A stretch of 64,000 bases of DNA from Candidatus Phosphoribacter hodrii (GCA_016707175.1 JADJIB010000002.1:876501-940500), one strand, 5' to 3'. Shown: positions 24,029 to 33,441, counted from the first letter of the stretch. Notes: generated by a model not told the origin, from the sequence alone. Made by a program: numbers and translations.

Positions 24029-26215
24029 TCAGGCGAGCGCCTCGCGGACCGTCCGGAACAACGACTGGGCGCGCGGGTTGGTCGCCAACTCCTCGACGCT
24101 GACGACGGCGCCTTCAGGACCGGCCAGCGGGATCTTCCAGTTGGAGTACTCCTTGTCGGTGCCCGGCTGGTTCTGCACCCGGCGCTCGCCCACGGCGTCG
24201 ACGAGAGCGACCCCCTGCATCACTGAGGGAGCCGACGCCAGGAGGGCATAGAGCGCCTCGACGATCTGCTGTTCGCCGACCTCGCTGCCATCGGGCATCG
24301 CCTCGCCCTCCTCCGGCAGCAGGCCCCGGCGTCGACACATGTCGAGCACCCGCCCCTGCTCCTCGCGGTCGGCGGCGATCTCCTCCTCGACCGAACGGGT
24401 TAGCAGCCCGAGGCGGTCGCGCAGCGCGATGTGCTCGCCGGCGAGATAACCGGCGGTCGGCGGCAAGTCATGGGTGTTGACCGATGCGAGGCACCCGCGC
24501 CGATAGGCCTCGGGGGCCAACGGCGCCTTGTCGGCGGCATACTCGAACCACAGGATCGACGTGCCGAGCAGGCCGCGCCCCGCGAGGTAGTCGCGCACCC
24601 ACGGCTCGAAGGTGCCCAGGTCCTCCCCGATGACGACGGCGCCGGCGCGTTGCGCCTCCAGGCAGAGGATGCCGACGAGGGCCTCGTGGTCGTAGTAGAC
24701 GTAGGTCCCCTGGTCGGCTGGCAGCCCCAGCGGAACCCACCAGAGCCGGAACAGCCCAAGGACATGGTCGACACGGATCCCCCCGGCGTGCCGCAGGATC
24801 GTGCGCAGCATGTCCCGGAAGGGCGCGTAACCCGCCTCGGCCAGCCGCTGCGGATGCCACGGCGGCTGTGACCAGTTCTGGCCCTGCTGGTTGTACATGT
24901 CCGGCGGTGCGCCGACCTCGGCGTTCTGGGCGAGGACGTCGCGCAGCACCCAGGCATCGGCGCCGAGGGGGTGCACGCCCACGGCGAGGTCGTGGATGAT
25001 CCCCAGTGCCATTCCCGCCCGCAGCGCGCTGGCCTGGGCCGCCTCCAACTGCTCGTCGAGGACCCACTGCAGCCAGCAGTGGAAGTCGATCCGGTCCCGC
25101 AGGCGCTGCCGCAGGGCGAAGGCCGCCTCGTCGTGGGGGCGCAACTCTTCCCAGATGACCGCGTCCTCGGCACTGCGCTCGCGCACGGCGCACCACAGCG
25201 CGAAATCCTCCAGACCCCGGCCGTGTTCAGCCCGGAACGCCGCGAACCGGCCGTCGCGGCTGGGACTGCGCGGAACGGCATACACGAGTTGGAGGGCCTC
25301 GAGCTTGCTCGCGTATGCCGCGTCGCGCGGCACCTCGGATGCGTCGTGATTGCGGGCGGTCGCCTGCGTCCAGATGAGCGAGATGTGTCGGCGGGCGGCC
25401 GTCGTGAGGTAGATCGACTCGGGGATCGCCTCGATGCGGATGTAGAGCGGGCTGAAGAAGCGCCGCGTCGTCGGCAGGTAGGGCGAGGCCTCCATCGGAG
25501 GGGTGGGCTCAGCCGCATGCAGGGGGTTGACGAGGATCCAGTCCGCGCCGGCCGCACCGCTGATCGCGGCCAGGTCGGCCAGATCCTCGACGTCCCCGAC
25601 GCCCCACGAGCGGGCCGACCGCACGGAGTAGAGCTGGGTCATCAGGCCCCAGGTGCGGGCGCGCCCGGCCTTGGCCGGAAGGGCGTCGGCGGTCGGCAGC
25701 CGGTTGGGGACGACGATGAGGGTCGACTCGGCCTGGCGGCCATGGCTTTCGGCGCGGATGAGGTGCCACCCGAGGGGAAGCTCCTGAGGCAGCCAGAAGC
25801 TCGCCTGCCCCAGGGTCACCCCGTCGACCTCGTGGGGCGAGGTGTTGTCCTCGGCCTGCGTGACCGGCCACTCGGCGCCTGCCTCATCGACCACCCAGAC
25901 GCGCACCTCGTCGCCGTGGTGGACGTGCGCCCGGACGAGGGTCGGCGCGTTCTCGCGCATGACGACCGTCGGGGGGAGCAGTTGGCGCCAGGGTTGGGCG
26001 GCGCGATCGGCCAGGGCTCTCTCGCAGGCCTGCTCGGTCGAGGCATCGACGCCAAGGGCAGCCAGGACCTTGGTGAGGGTCAGCGCCGAGACCGCATGGA
26101 GGTCGCCGTAGAACCCCCAGAAGTCGACGCCGACGCCATAGGCCTTCGCCAGTGCTTGCAACTGTTCCAGCGAGGGGGCCGTGGGCGCCTCAACGGAGTG
26201 GGCGGGGTCGGGCAT
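24029..26215 (-). CDS. malQ: 4-alpha-glucanotransferase (amylomaltase)
   Basis: Transfers alpha-1,4-glucan segments between maltodextrins in glycogen and maltose metabolism (GH77). Catalytic regions are clear: the nucleophile in GIRVDHVLGLFRLWW, the acid/base in VVIGEDLGTFEPWV and the transition-state Asp in VNTHDLPPTAGY. The 728-residue length with an N-terminal immunoglobulin-like extension is typical of actinobacterial MalQ. It stands alone, with a 240-bp gap upstream that holds a TGATCA-centred palindrome. Confidence 0.96.
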   Translation of the reverse strand: MPDPAHSVEAPTAPSLEQLQALAKAYGVGVDFWGFYGDLHAVSALTLTKVLAALGVDASTEQACERALADRAAQPWRQLLPPTVVMRENAPTLVRAHVHHGDEVRVWVVDEAGAEWPVTQAEDNTSPHEVDGVTLGQASFWLPQELPLGWHLIRAESHGRQAESTLIVVPNRLPTADALPAKAGRARTWGLMTQLYSVRSARSWGVGDVEDLADLAAISGAAGADWILVNPLHAAEPTPPMEASPYLPTTRRFFSPLYIRIEAIPESIYLTTAARRHISLIWTQATARNHDASEVPRDAAYASKLEALQLVYAVPRSPSRDGRFAAFRAEHGRGLEDFALWCAVRERSAEDAVIWEELRPHDEAAFALRQRLRDRIDFHCWLQWVLDEQLEAAQASALRAGMALGIIHDLAVGVHPLGADAWVLRDVLAQNAEVGAPPDMYNQQGQNWSQPPWHPQRLAEAGYAPFRDMLRTILRHAGGIRVDHVLGLFRLWWVPLGLPADQGTYVYYDHEALVGILCLEAQRAGAVVIGEDLGTFEPWVRDYLAGRGLLGTSILWFEYAADKAPLAPEAYRRGCLASVNTHDLPPTAGYLAGEHIALRDRLGLLTRSVEEEIAADREEQGRVLDMCRRRGLLPEEGEAMPDGSEVGEQQIVEALYALLASAPSVMQGVALVDAVGERRVQNQPGTDKEYSNWKIPLAGPEGAVVSVEELATNPRAQSLFRTVREALA

Positions 26216-26370
26216 CGGTCCTGCCTCGTCGGGGGTGCGGGGGAAACGTCCGGGGCGATTCTTCCACTCCCCAGGGGTATGCCGTGTCGCCCCGCCGGAT
26301 CGGGACTGCTTGGGAGGGACTCGGCTGCTGCTCGGGTGCCGCTCAATGCGACGTGGCCGGGCGTGAAGCC

Positions 26371-26426
26371 GCCCATGAAGCCGCCTCTACGTGCGTGATC
26401 ACGCCACCTGCGACGACTTCACGGGC
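26371..26426. repeat. TGATCA-centred imperfect palindrome, member 1
   Basis: Two 25-bp half sites surround TGATCA (26396-26401); the left contains ATGAAGCCGCC and the right the near-complement GACGACTTCAC. It is related in sequence to the better palindrome at 52254-52303. It lies between the SDR stop and malQ start on the minus strand, where it could terminate the SDR transcript. Confidence 0.55.
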
Positions 26427-26455
26427 GCTCTCATGCCCGGAGGGGATCGGCCGAC

Positions 26456-27301
26456 TCAGCTCGGCGGCGTGAACCGGCCGTCGATCGCCGTCCATCCGCC
26501 GTCGACGAATAGGACCGTCCCCGTGACGTAACTCGCCGCGTCCGAGGCCAAATAGACTGCGGCGCCTGCCAACTCGTGCGGCCTCCCCCACCGTCCGAGG
26601 ATGCTCTTGGCGCCGTAGGCGGCATACCACTGCTCGTCGGCCTTGATCGGGGCGGTGAGGGGCGTGTCGATGACCCCGGGAGCGATGGCGTTGACGCGAA
26701 CTCCCTGCGGGCCGAGCTCGGCAGCCAGGGTGCGCAGGAGCATGACGAGACCAGCCTTGGTCATCGCGTAGACGCCCTGGCCCGGCTCGGTCGTCAGACT
26801 CCGGATCGAGCTGCAGCCGATGATGCTGCCGCGACCGCGCTGCGCCATCCCGCGTCCGAACCCGGTCATCAGGTCGAACGCGGCTCGCAGGTTGAGCCGC
26901 ACGACCGAGTCGAACTCCTCACCCGTGTAGCTCAGCAGCCGTTTGCGGACGTTAACTGCCGGCGTGACGACGAGGATGTCGACGGCCCCGAGGTCCTCGA
27001 CCGCGCGAGTCACTGCCTGCGTGTCCAAGACGTCGAGTTGGTATGCCGTCATCGCCCCCCACCCAGGGCCCGTGCCGGCTTGGTGGGCGGTCGTCTGCGC
27101 TGCGGCCAGGTCGCGGTCGACGCAGACCACCTCGGCGCCATGGGCCGCGATTCCGAGGGCGATGGCCTGCCCGATGCCTGACCCGGCGCCGATGACGACG
27201 GCGCGGCGAGCGTCCAGGCGGAAGAGGGCACCGAGGTCAGCCGGGGCGGGCGCCGATGTGGCAGGCGCAGTCGGTGTGAGGGGCTGGGCGACGTTGTCCA
27301 T
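26456..27301 (-). CDS. Short-chain dehydrogenase/reductase
   Basis: A 281-residue classical SDR: cofactor loop VIGAGSGIGQA (the usual Thr-Gly replaced by Ile-Gly), NAG-equivalent region VVTPAVNVRKR, catalytic Ser in IIGCSSIRS and YAMTK, and the C-terminal YVTGTVLFVDGGWT. An N-terminal Pro/Ala-rich extension of about 28 residues precedes the fold. Substrate unknown; 3-oxoacyl or sugar alcohol oxidoreductases are typical. Three 51-52 bp direct repeats lie just upstream of its start codon and may hold its promoter or regulatory sites. Confidence 0.9.
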   Translation of the reverse strand: MDNVAQPLTPTAPATSAPAPADLGALFRLDARRAVVIGAGSGIGQAIALGIAAHGAEVVCVDRDLAAAQTTAHQAGTGPGWGAMTAYQLDVLDTQAVTRAVEDLGAVDILVVTPAVNVRKRLLSYTGEEFDSVVRLNLRAAFDLMTGFGRGMAQRGRGSIIGCSSIRSLTTEPGQGVYAMTKAGLVMLLRTLAAELGPQGVRVNAIAPGVIDTPLTAPIKADEQWYAAYGAKSILGRWGRPHELAGAAVYLASDAASYVTGTVLFVDGGWTAIDGRFTPPS

Positions 27302-27336
27302 GCGCTCGATTGTGTCAGCCAGCCTCCGGGCCCCAG

Positions 27337-27470
27337 AGATCGCCGGCGAGTGTGAGGGATTTGGGGTCCAGACCCCCGGGTTCGCCCAGATCATCGGCGA
27401 GCGTGAGGGATTCGGGGAAGTCAGGCCGGGGTTTCGTCCAGATCACCGGCGAGTGTGAGGGATTCGGGAA
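27337..27470. repeat. Three tandem 51-52 bp direct repeats
   Basis: Each unit begins AGATC followed by (G/A)(C/T)CGGCGAG(T/C)GTGAGGGATT; unit starts are at 27337, 27388 and 27440. Reverse-oriented relatives lie at 61761-61837. They occupy the gap between the P1 peptidase and the SDR gene. Too few and too similar in their spacers to be CRISPR. Confidence 0.75.
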
Positions 27471-27496
27471 GAGGGAGGCGGGCCTGACGCGAGCGG

Positions 27497-28567
27497 TCAG
27501 TGGGCAAAGGCGGAGGGGAAGGCGTCGCGCAGGCAACGGATCTCACCAGCGGGCGGCGTCACGGTGGTGGCCGACAGCATGGCGTGGCCAATGGCCCGGG
27601 TGACACAGTCCCCCGCAGCATCCAGCAGCGCGTGGAAGGCCAACGGGTCGGGAGCACCCGCAGCCCCCCGAGCGCCGGATGCCAGCGTGAACAAGGTGTC
27701 GCCGTCGAACATCGTGTGCACCGGCCGGATCGCCCGAGCCATCCCGTCGTGGCCGATCCCAGAGACCTTCGCGCACTGCGCCTTGGTCAACGTGGCGTCG
27801 GTCGCAATGACCCCGATCGTCGTCGCGAGCCCGGGCCCGAGCCCCAACCCCGGCCCGGCAGCGGCAGCCCGCTCCCGCGCCGCAGCCAGATCAGCCTCGG
27901 ACACCGACCCCAGAGAAGGGAATTCGCCGGGAAGCCCGAAGCGGGCGGCATACAACTCGCCGGTCAGTGGGTCGACGCAGGAGCCGACGGCGTTGACGAC
28001 GATCAGCGCGGCGACCGTCGTCCCGTCCGGCAGGACCGCCGACGCCGACCCGACTCCACCCTTGAGACCTCCGGCTCGGGCGCCCGTGCCCGCCCCGACG
28101 CACCCCTGCTGGACCGGCCCGACGTTGGCGACGACGAGCGCGTCGTTGCCCATGGCGGCATCCGGGCGCTTGCCGAACGATCCCCCGCGCCCCAAGTCGA
28201 AGATCACCGCAGCGGGCACGATCGGCACGACCTCGCCGGGCCCTCCGACCGGGAATCCGACTCCCGCAGAAGCCAATCGAACCATCACACCGTCGGCCGC
28301 GGCCAGCCCGAACGCCGACCCCCCGGACAGGACGACCGCATGGACCCGATCGACCATGTTGCGCGGGTCGAGCAGATCGGTCTCCCGGGTGCCGGGCCCG
28401 CCTCCGCGCACGTCGACGCCCCCGACCGCCCCGCCGTCGGGCGCGAGCACCACGGTCGTCCCGGTGAGCCAGCCGTCGCCGATGCGGGTCGCATGACCGA
28501 CACGTATGCCGTCCACGTCGGTCAGCGAGTTGGACCGCCCTGGGCGGATGGCCGGGTTCTCGGTCAT
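27497..28567 (-). CDS. P1-family (DmpA-type) aminopeptidase
   Basis: A 356-residue N-terminal-nucleophile-like hydrolase of MEROPS family S58/P1. The N-terminal SLTDVDGIRVGHAT and the LSGGSAFGLAAADGVM segment are diagnostic. The autoprocessing site expected in this family is around ATTIGVIATDATL at about residue 245. Such enzymes release N-terminal residues from peptides or hydrolyse D-amino acid esters. It is the last gene of the peptide-transporter operon, overlapping oppF by 4 bp, which fits a role in digesting imported peptides. Confidence 0.92.
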   Translation of the reverse strand: MTENPAIRPGRSNSLTDVDGIRVGHATRIGDGWLTGTTVVLAPDGGAVGGVDVRGGGPGTRETDLLDPRNMVDRVHAVVLSGGSAFGLAAADGVMVRLASAGVGFPVGGPGEVVPIVPAAVIFDLGRGGSFGKRPDAAMGNDALVVANVGPVQQGCVGAGTGARAGGLKGGVGSASAVLPDGTTVAALIVVNAVGSCVDPLTGELYAARFGLPGEFPSLGSVSEADLAAARERAAAAGPGLGLGPGLATTIGVIATDATLTKAQCAKVSGIGHDGMARAIRPVHTMFDGDTLFTLASGARGAAGAPDPLAFHALLDAAGDCVTRAIGHAMLSATTVTPPAGEIRCLRDAFPSAFAH

Positions 28568-29520
28568 GGCGCGTCCTTCGGTGGAGGTGTCGTTTGCTCA
28601 GGCGTCGGCGGAGTGGGTTTCGGGTCAGAGTCAGCGGCGTTGCGAGACACGGCGTTGCGAGACGAGGCGTTGCTCGACAAAGCCCGGGCCGCCAGCGTTT
28701 CCGCCGCGAGGACCGCCGCGGTTCGGCCGGCCAGAGCGGCCTGCAGCCGGGGAGCTGCGGCGACGAGTTGGCGCGAATACGGATGGGCCGGCGTGTCATA
28801 CACGTCGCCGATCGGCCCCATCTCGACGATCTCACCTCGGCTCATCACGGCCACCGTGTCGCAGACATGTCGCACCACTGACAGGTCGTGGGAGACGAAC
28901 ACCAAGGTGAGCGAGAGCCGTTGCACCAACTCATCGAGCAGGTTGAGCACCTGGGCCCGCACCGACACGTCGAGCGCGCTGACCGGCTCGTCGGCGACGA
29001 GGATGCGTGGGTCAGGGGCCAACGCCCGGGCGATCGAGATCCGTTGACGCTGTCCACCCGAGAACTGATGCGGGAACCGATCCGCCGCCTCAGGCTGCAG
29101 CCCGACGGCGTCCAGCAGCTCGTGCACGCGGGAAATGTTGTCCCGATGCCCTTGCGCCACAAGGGGTTCGGCGATGATGTCCCGGACGCGCATCCGTGGG
29201 TCGAGCGACCCCATGGGGTCCTGGAAGACGAGCTGCAACTGGGCCCGCAAGAACCTCAGCCGCCGCTCGGGCAGCCGGGAGATCTCCACTCCCCCGACCT
29301 GGACCGACCCCGAGGTCGGTTGGTCGAGGCCGGCGATGATCCGCAACAGCGTGGACTTGCCACACCCCGACTCGCCCACGATGCCAAACCGCTGCCCACG
29401 CGCCACGTCGAAGCTCACCCCGCGAAGGGCATGCACGACCGAGCCCGGCTTGGTCAGCGACGTTCGCGGCCGCCGATAGTCGCGCACCACGTCGCGCACC
29501 GAGATCGCCACGTCCGTCAT
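28564..29520 (-). CDS. oppF: Oligopeptide ABC transporter ATP-binding protein, OppF/DppF type
   Basis: A 318-residue ATPase: Walker A GESGCGKST, signature FSGGQRQRISIARAL, Walker B ILVADEP and switch His in FVSHDLSVV. The sequence HPYSRQLVAA near the C-terminus is typical of OppF/DppF. The C-terminal 50 residues are low-complexity. The ATG at 29520 overlaps the upstream oppD by 4 bp, so longer in-frame starts are rejected. Pairs with OppD to drive peptide import. Confidence 0.94.
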   Translation of the reverse strand: MTDVAISVRDVVRDYRRPRTSLTKPGSVVHALRGVSFDVARGQRFGIVGESGCGKSTLLRIIAGLDQPTSGSVQVGGVEISRLPERRLRFLRAQLQLVFQDPMGSLDPRMRVRDIIAEPLVAQGHRDNISRVHELLDAVGLQPEAADRFPHQFSGGQRQRISIARALAPDPRILVADEPVSALDVSVRAQVLNLLDELVQRLSLTLVFVSHDLSVVRHVCDTVAVMSRGEIVEMGPIGDVYDTPAHPYSRQLVAAAPRLQAALAGRTAAVLAAETLAARALSSNASSRNAVSRNAADSDPKPTPPTPEQTTPPPKDAP

Positions 29521-30596
29521 GAGCCACCACCTTCGTGGTGAACGACCGGATGAGCGCAGGCGAACCCTTCTTCGGGCCCTGACCCAACCCACGGCGGCAC
29601 CGCCTCGCACTCCACCGTGGCATGCGTGCACCGGTTGCGGAAGACGCACCCCGCAGGGAAGCGACCGGCCGCCGGCACCGATCCCTGGATCGTGTAGAGC
29701 CCGCCCTCAGGCCTGCTGAGGTCCAGATCAGATGCTCCGATGAGCCCGCGCGTATACCGATGCCGGGGCCGCGTGAAGACGTCGAGGACCGGGCCGGCCT
29801 CGACGACCCGCCCGCCATACATGACAAGGACCCGCTCGCAGACGCTCGCCACCACGGCCAGGTCGTGCGTGATGAACAGCAGTCCCGCGTCACGCGCCTC
29901 CACCCCACGCACGATGAGGTCGAGCACGAGCGCCTGCACCGTGACGTCTAACGCCGTGGTCGGCTCGTCGCAGATGAGCAGCGCCGGGTCGTTGGCCAGC
30001 GCCATCGCCACGACGACCCGCTGGCGCTGACCTCCGGAGAGTTGATGCGGATAGGCGCGAGCCGCCTCCGCCGCATCGGGCAAGCCCACCTTGTCCAACA
30101 ACTCGACCGCCCGCCGCGCCGCCGCCCCGCGATCGGCCACCGTCCGGTGGATCGTCATCACCTCCGCGACCTGCGCCCCCACCCGCATCGTCGGGTTGAG
30201 CGCGGTCATCGGCTCCTGAAACACCATCGCGACGTCGCGCCCACGCATCGCCGCGAGCCCGTGCTCCCCCGCCTCCAGCACCGAGGTCGTCCGCGCGATA
30301 CCACCCGGCCCCTGCCCGGTCACCACGACCGACCCCGTCGGCGCCAGATCCTCGGGCAGCAACCCCATGATCGCGAGCGCGGTGAGCGACTTGCCTGAGC
30401 CCGACTCGCCGATGAGCCCGACCCGCTCGCCACGGCGCACGGTGAGGTCGACGTCGATGAGCAGCGGCTTGTGGCCGACAGTCACCGCGAGGTCGCGCAC
30501 GCGCGCGACGTCCGCCGGCGGCGGCGTGTCAGCGGGAGTCCGCGTGGGCGGCATACCCCCCACTGGGTATGCCGTGTGCTCCGGTGCCGCGGTCAC
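29517..30596 (-). CDS. oppD: Oligopeptide ABC transporter ATP-binding protein, OppD/DppD type
   Basis: A 359-residue ATPase: Walker A GESGSGKSL, Q-loop FQEPMTALNP, signature LSGGQRQRVVVAMAL, Walker B LLICDEP and switch LFITHDLAVV. The C-terminal Cys-containing insertion RFPAGCVFRNRC...C...FAC is the Fe-S-like loop found in OppD/DppD. The GTG at 30596 overlaps the oppC stop (GTGA). Its first codons contain an inverted pair of the dispersed motif (30549-30557 and 30566-30574) that could fold in the mRNA near the start. Confidence 0.94.
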   Translation of the reverse strand: MTAAPEHTAYPVGGMPPTRTPADTPPPADVARVRDLAVTVGHKPLLIDVDLTVRRGERVGLIGESGSGKSLTALAIMGLLPEDLAPTGSVVVTGQGPGGIARTTSVLEAGEHGLAAMRGRDVAMVFQEPMTALNPTMRVGAQVAEVMTIHRTVADRGAAARRAVELLDKVGLPDAAEAARAYPHQLSGGQRQRVVVAMALANDPALLICDEPTTALDVTVQALVLDLIVRGVEARDAGLLFITHDLAVVASVCERVLVMYGGRVVEAGPVLDVFTRPRHRYTRGLIGASDLDLSRPEGGLYTIQGSVPAAGRFPAGCVFRNRCTHATVECEAVPPWVGSGPEEGFACAHPVVHHEGGGS

Positions 30597-31468
30597 CGCC
30601 GGTCCTCCAGTCGCGGGTCGAAGTGGTCGCGCAGCCCGTCCCCAAGGAGGTTGAAGCCCAGCACTGCGAGGGCGATTGCGACCCCCGGGAAGACCTCCAA
30701 GCGGGGCGCGACGAACAGCAACTCCTGCCCTTCCTGCAGCATCCGTCCCCAAGAGGGAGTCCCCGGAGGGGCGCCGAGGCCGAGATAGGACAGGGCCGCC
30801 TCGGCGAGCACGGCGATCGCGAAGGACACCGAGGCCTGGACGATGACGAGGCTGCCAACGTTGGGCAACACGTGCCGCAGCGCGATCGCGATCGGTCGGC
30901 GACCGGCAGCGCGCGCGGCGACGACGTATTCGGTCTTCATCACCCCGATGGCCCCGCTGCGCACGACCCGGGCGAACGACGGGATGCTCGAGATGCCGAT
31001 GGCGATCATGGCGGTGACGACGCCTTGGCCATGGACCGCCGTGAGCATGATCGCCAACAGCAGGGCGGGGAACGCGAGCAGCAGGTCATTGGCCCGCATG
31101 AGCACCTCGCCCCACCACTTGGGCACCATCGCCGCGAGGATCCCCAGCGGAACCCCGATGACAGCAGCCACCCCGACCGAGACGAGACCGACGAGCAGCG
31201 TGGTGCGCGAACCGACCATGAGCAGTGACACGACGTCGCGGCCGAACTTGTCGGTGCCCAACCAGTGCCGCGCCGACGAGGTCGCGAGCCGCTCGGTGGC
31301 GTTGATCTCGCCGACGTCGTAGGGCGTCCACACCAACGACACGAGGGCGAGGACGGTGATCGCCGCGACGATCCCGCCCCCCACGAGCAACGTCGCCTCG
31401 ACACCCGCACGCGAACGCCGACCGGGCGGTGGCATCACGGCTTCGGCCCCTCGCGACAGGCGGTTCAT
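30593..31468 (-). CDS. oppC: Oligopeptide ABC transporter permease, OppC/DppC type
   Basis: A 291-residue inner-membrane permease with about six segments. The N-terminal HWLGTDKFGRDVVSLLMVGS is the hallmark of DppC/OppC, and the EAA coupling loop is seen in EYVVAARAAGRRPIAIALRH. The ATG at 31468 overlaps the oppB stop by 4 bp. Forms the transmembrane channel with OppB. Confidence 0.94.
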   Translation of the reverse strand: MNRLSRGAEAVMPPPGRRSRAGVEATLLVGGGIVAAITVLALVSLVWTPYDVGEINATERLATSSARHWLGTDKFGRDVVSLLMVGSRTTLLVGLVSVGVAAVIGVPLGILAAMVPKWWGEVLMRANDLLLAFPALLLAIMLTAVHGQGVVTAMIAIGISSIPSFARVVRSGAIGVMKTEYVVAARAAGRRPIAIALRHVLPNVGSLVIVQASVSFAIAVLAEAALSYLGLGAPPGTPSWGRMLQEGQELLFVAPRLEVFPGVAIALAVLGFNLLGDGLRDHFDPRLEDRR

Positions 31469-32415
31469 CGGGCGACCGTCCGCAGGCGCGGGTCGATCGC
31501 CAGATAGAGCAGGTCGACGACGAAGTTGACGATGAGGACGGCGACGACGAGGACCATGACGACGTCCTGAACAACGATGAGGTCGCGGTTGCCGACTGCG
31601 TCGAGCAGCAAGGACCCGAGGCCAGGAATGACGAACACCCGCTCGATGACGACCGCGCCGACCAGCAGGGTCGCCAACTGCAGCCCGAGGACCGTGACGA
31701 CCGGGACTGCGGCGTTGCGCAGCCCGTGGCGCACGAGGGCCCGCATGGGGGTGAGTCCCTTGGCGCGCGCCGTGCGCAGGAAGTCCTCCCGGAGCACGTC
31801 GAGCACCGCCGAACGCACATAACGGGTCAGCACCGCGCCCTGGACGAGCCCGAGGGAGAGGGCCGGCAGCAGCAGTTGCTGGAGGAACATTCCCGGGTCG
31901 TATGCCGGTGGCGTCCACCCGCTCGCCGGCAGCCACCGCAGTTGGACCGCGAAAACGGTGATGAGCAGGATCCCGGCGAGGAACGCCGGAACGGCGACCC
32001 CGACCTGCGACAGGGCCGAGAGGACCAACCCGGAGGCCTTGCGGTGGTGGACCGCCATCAGGGTCCCGAAGGGCAGGGCGAGCGCGACGGCAATGGTCAT
32101 CGAGGCGGCGACAAGGATGAGGCTCACCTGCAGGCGATCGGCGATCTGGGGGCCGATCTGGGCGCGGCTGACGTAGGAGATGCCGGGGTCCAGATGCACC
32201 AATCCGCCTACCCACGAGAGGTATTGCTCGACCAGCGGCCGCTCCAGCCCGAACTCCAGGCGCAGCCGCGACACGTCGGCCTCGGTCGCGTTGACTCCGA
32301 GCGCCACCCGGGCTGGGTCACCAGGGAGCAGCACCATGAACCCGAACACCAACGCCGAACTCACCCCGAGGCTCACCAGGAGCACCGCGGTCCGCTCGGC
32401 GATGCGCAGGAGCAT
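31465..32415 (-). CDS. oppB: Oligopeptide ABC transporter permease, OppB/DppB type
   Basis: A 316-residue permease. The first helix MLLRIAERTAVLLVSLGVSS and the DPARVALG segment are typical of DppB, with the coupling loop DFLRTARAKGLTPMRALVRH and the closing VVIERVFVIPGLGSLLLDAV. First gene of the operon oppB-C-D-F-P1 peptidase. A solute-binding protein gene usually precedes oppB; here the nearest one lies 7.7 kb upstream at 40136-41674, beyond a defence locus. Confidence 0.94.
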   Translation of the reverse strand: MLLRIAERTAVLLVSLGVSSALVFGFMVLLPGDPARVALGVNATEADVSRLRLEFGLERPLVEQYLSWVGGLVHLDPGISYVSRAQIGPQIADRLQVSLILVAASMTIAVALALPFGTLMAVHHRKASGLVLSALSQVGVAVPAFLAGILLITVFAVQLRWLPASGWTPPAYDPGMFLQQLLLPALSLGLVQGAVLTRYVRSAVLDVLREDFLRTARAKGLTPMRALVRHGLRNAAVPVVTVLGLQLATLLVGAVVIERVFVIPGLGSLLLDAVGNRDLIVVQDVVMVLVVAVLIVNFVVDLLYLAIDPRLRTVAR

Positions 32416-32468
32416 GGCGCCAGCCTGTCATGTGGCTCGGTCGGACGGGAAGTACGCCGCGCGGCTAG

Positions 32469-32726
32469 AACACCACCCGCCTAATCGGTGCCGTCCTGGG
32501 TTCGGCCGCCATTGGCGCCGCCATGGAGAACCGGATCGTCGCGCATCTTCCGCAGGCCGCGGGCCACCAGGTCAGCGAGTTGGCCGGGTCCGCGCTACCT
32601 GAGGCGTTACGCGCCGGATTCAGCGCCGCCAGGGCCGACTCGGTCCTGGCGCCCGCCGCCGTCATCCTGCTCGGCGCGGTTGCCTCCCTCTTCTTCCAAC
32701 CCGCTAACGCCCCCACCCGCCGGTAA
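32469..32726 (+). pseudogene. C-terminal remnant of a DHA2 MFS transporter
   Basis: The frame NTTRLIGAVLGSAAIGAAME continues into VLAPAAVILLGAVASLFF and ends with TAA. This is the usual end of a 14-helix MFS exporter (NTxRQIGxVLG, then the last membrane helix). A TAG stop lies immediately before the Asn codon and no start or other helices are found upstream, where oppB begins on the other strand. So it is a truncated relic. An internal ATG at 32523 could make a 67-residue protein but this is unlikely to be functional. Confidence 0.7.
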
Positions 32727-32787
32727 GTGGTTCTGCCCCTGTGGATGACGGGCATCGAGAGGTTCCAAACCTAGCTAGTGTCCCCAT

Positions 32788-33441
32788 GTGTCCATATCGA
32801 GCCCCGCAGACCTGCCGCGCGAGCGCCTGATGGCGCTTGGCGCCCGCGCACTATCCGACGCTGAGCTCGTCGCCATCCACCTCGGCACGGGGCGACCTGG
32901 CGCTGGCGTGTTGACACTGGCTGGGTCACTCTTGGCCGACTGGGACGGCGTGGGCGGCCTGGCGCGAGCCGAGGTCGATGAGTTGGCGCGGACGCCCGGG
33001 GTGGGCAGCGCCAAAGCTTCTCGGCTCGTCGCGGCGTTCGCCCTCGCCTCGCGGATCAACGCCCACGTGGGCGCACCACTGCGCACGTCCGCTGACCTGG
33101 CCGCCTTGGCGATCCCCCGCATCGGGCACGCCCGCACCGAACAGGTCCTGCTCGTTCTGCTCGACGGGGGCCATCGGGTATGCCGCGTCCTCACCGTTGC
33201 GTCCGGCAGCGCTACCTCGAGCGTGGTGCCGGTACGGGAAGTGCTCTCGCTGGCGTTGCGCCACGACGCCGTAGCACTGGGGCTGGCACACAATCACCCA
33301 GGAGGTTCCGTTGAGGCCAGCCTCGCGGACCTGGATGCAACCCAACGAGTTCGAGAGGGCGCCACGGCAGTCGGCCTGCGCTTCCTGGACCACGTGGTGG
33401 TTGCGGGTGATCGGTGGTGCAGCATCACCGCATCGCGCTGA
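32788..33441 (+). CDS. RadC-like JAB/MPN-domain protein
   Basis: A 217-residue RadC-family protein: an N-terminal helix-hairpin-helix part (ELARTPGVGSAKASRLVAAF) and a C-terminal JAB metalloprotease-like domain with the motif AHNHPGGSVEASLADLD (His-x-His-x7-Ser-x2-Asp). The cellular role of RadC proteins is unsettled; many lie on mobile or defence elements. The GTG at 32788 is the proposed start. Its end overlaps the convergent hsdS stop by 17 bp, and it is the only intact plus-strand gene of the defence block. Confidence 0.88.
   Translation: MSISSPADLPRERLMALGARALSDAELVAIHLGTGRPGAGVLTLAGSLLADWDGVGGLARAEVDELARTPGVGSAKASRLVAAFALASRINAHVGAPLRTSADLAALAIPRIGHARTEQVLLVLLDGGHRVCRVLTVASGSATSSVVPVREVLSLALRHDAVALGLAHNHPGGSVEASLADLDATQRVREGATAVGLRFLDHVVVAGDRWCSITASR

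Noticed and set aside
27337..27470. CRISPR array
   Set aside because: Only three units, spacers are similar to each other, and no cas genes are nearby. I saw no other CRISPR-like array in the window.
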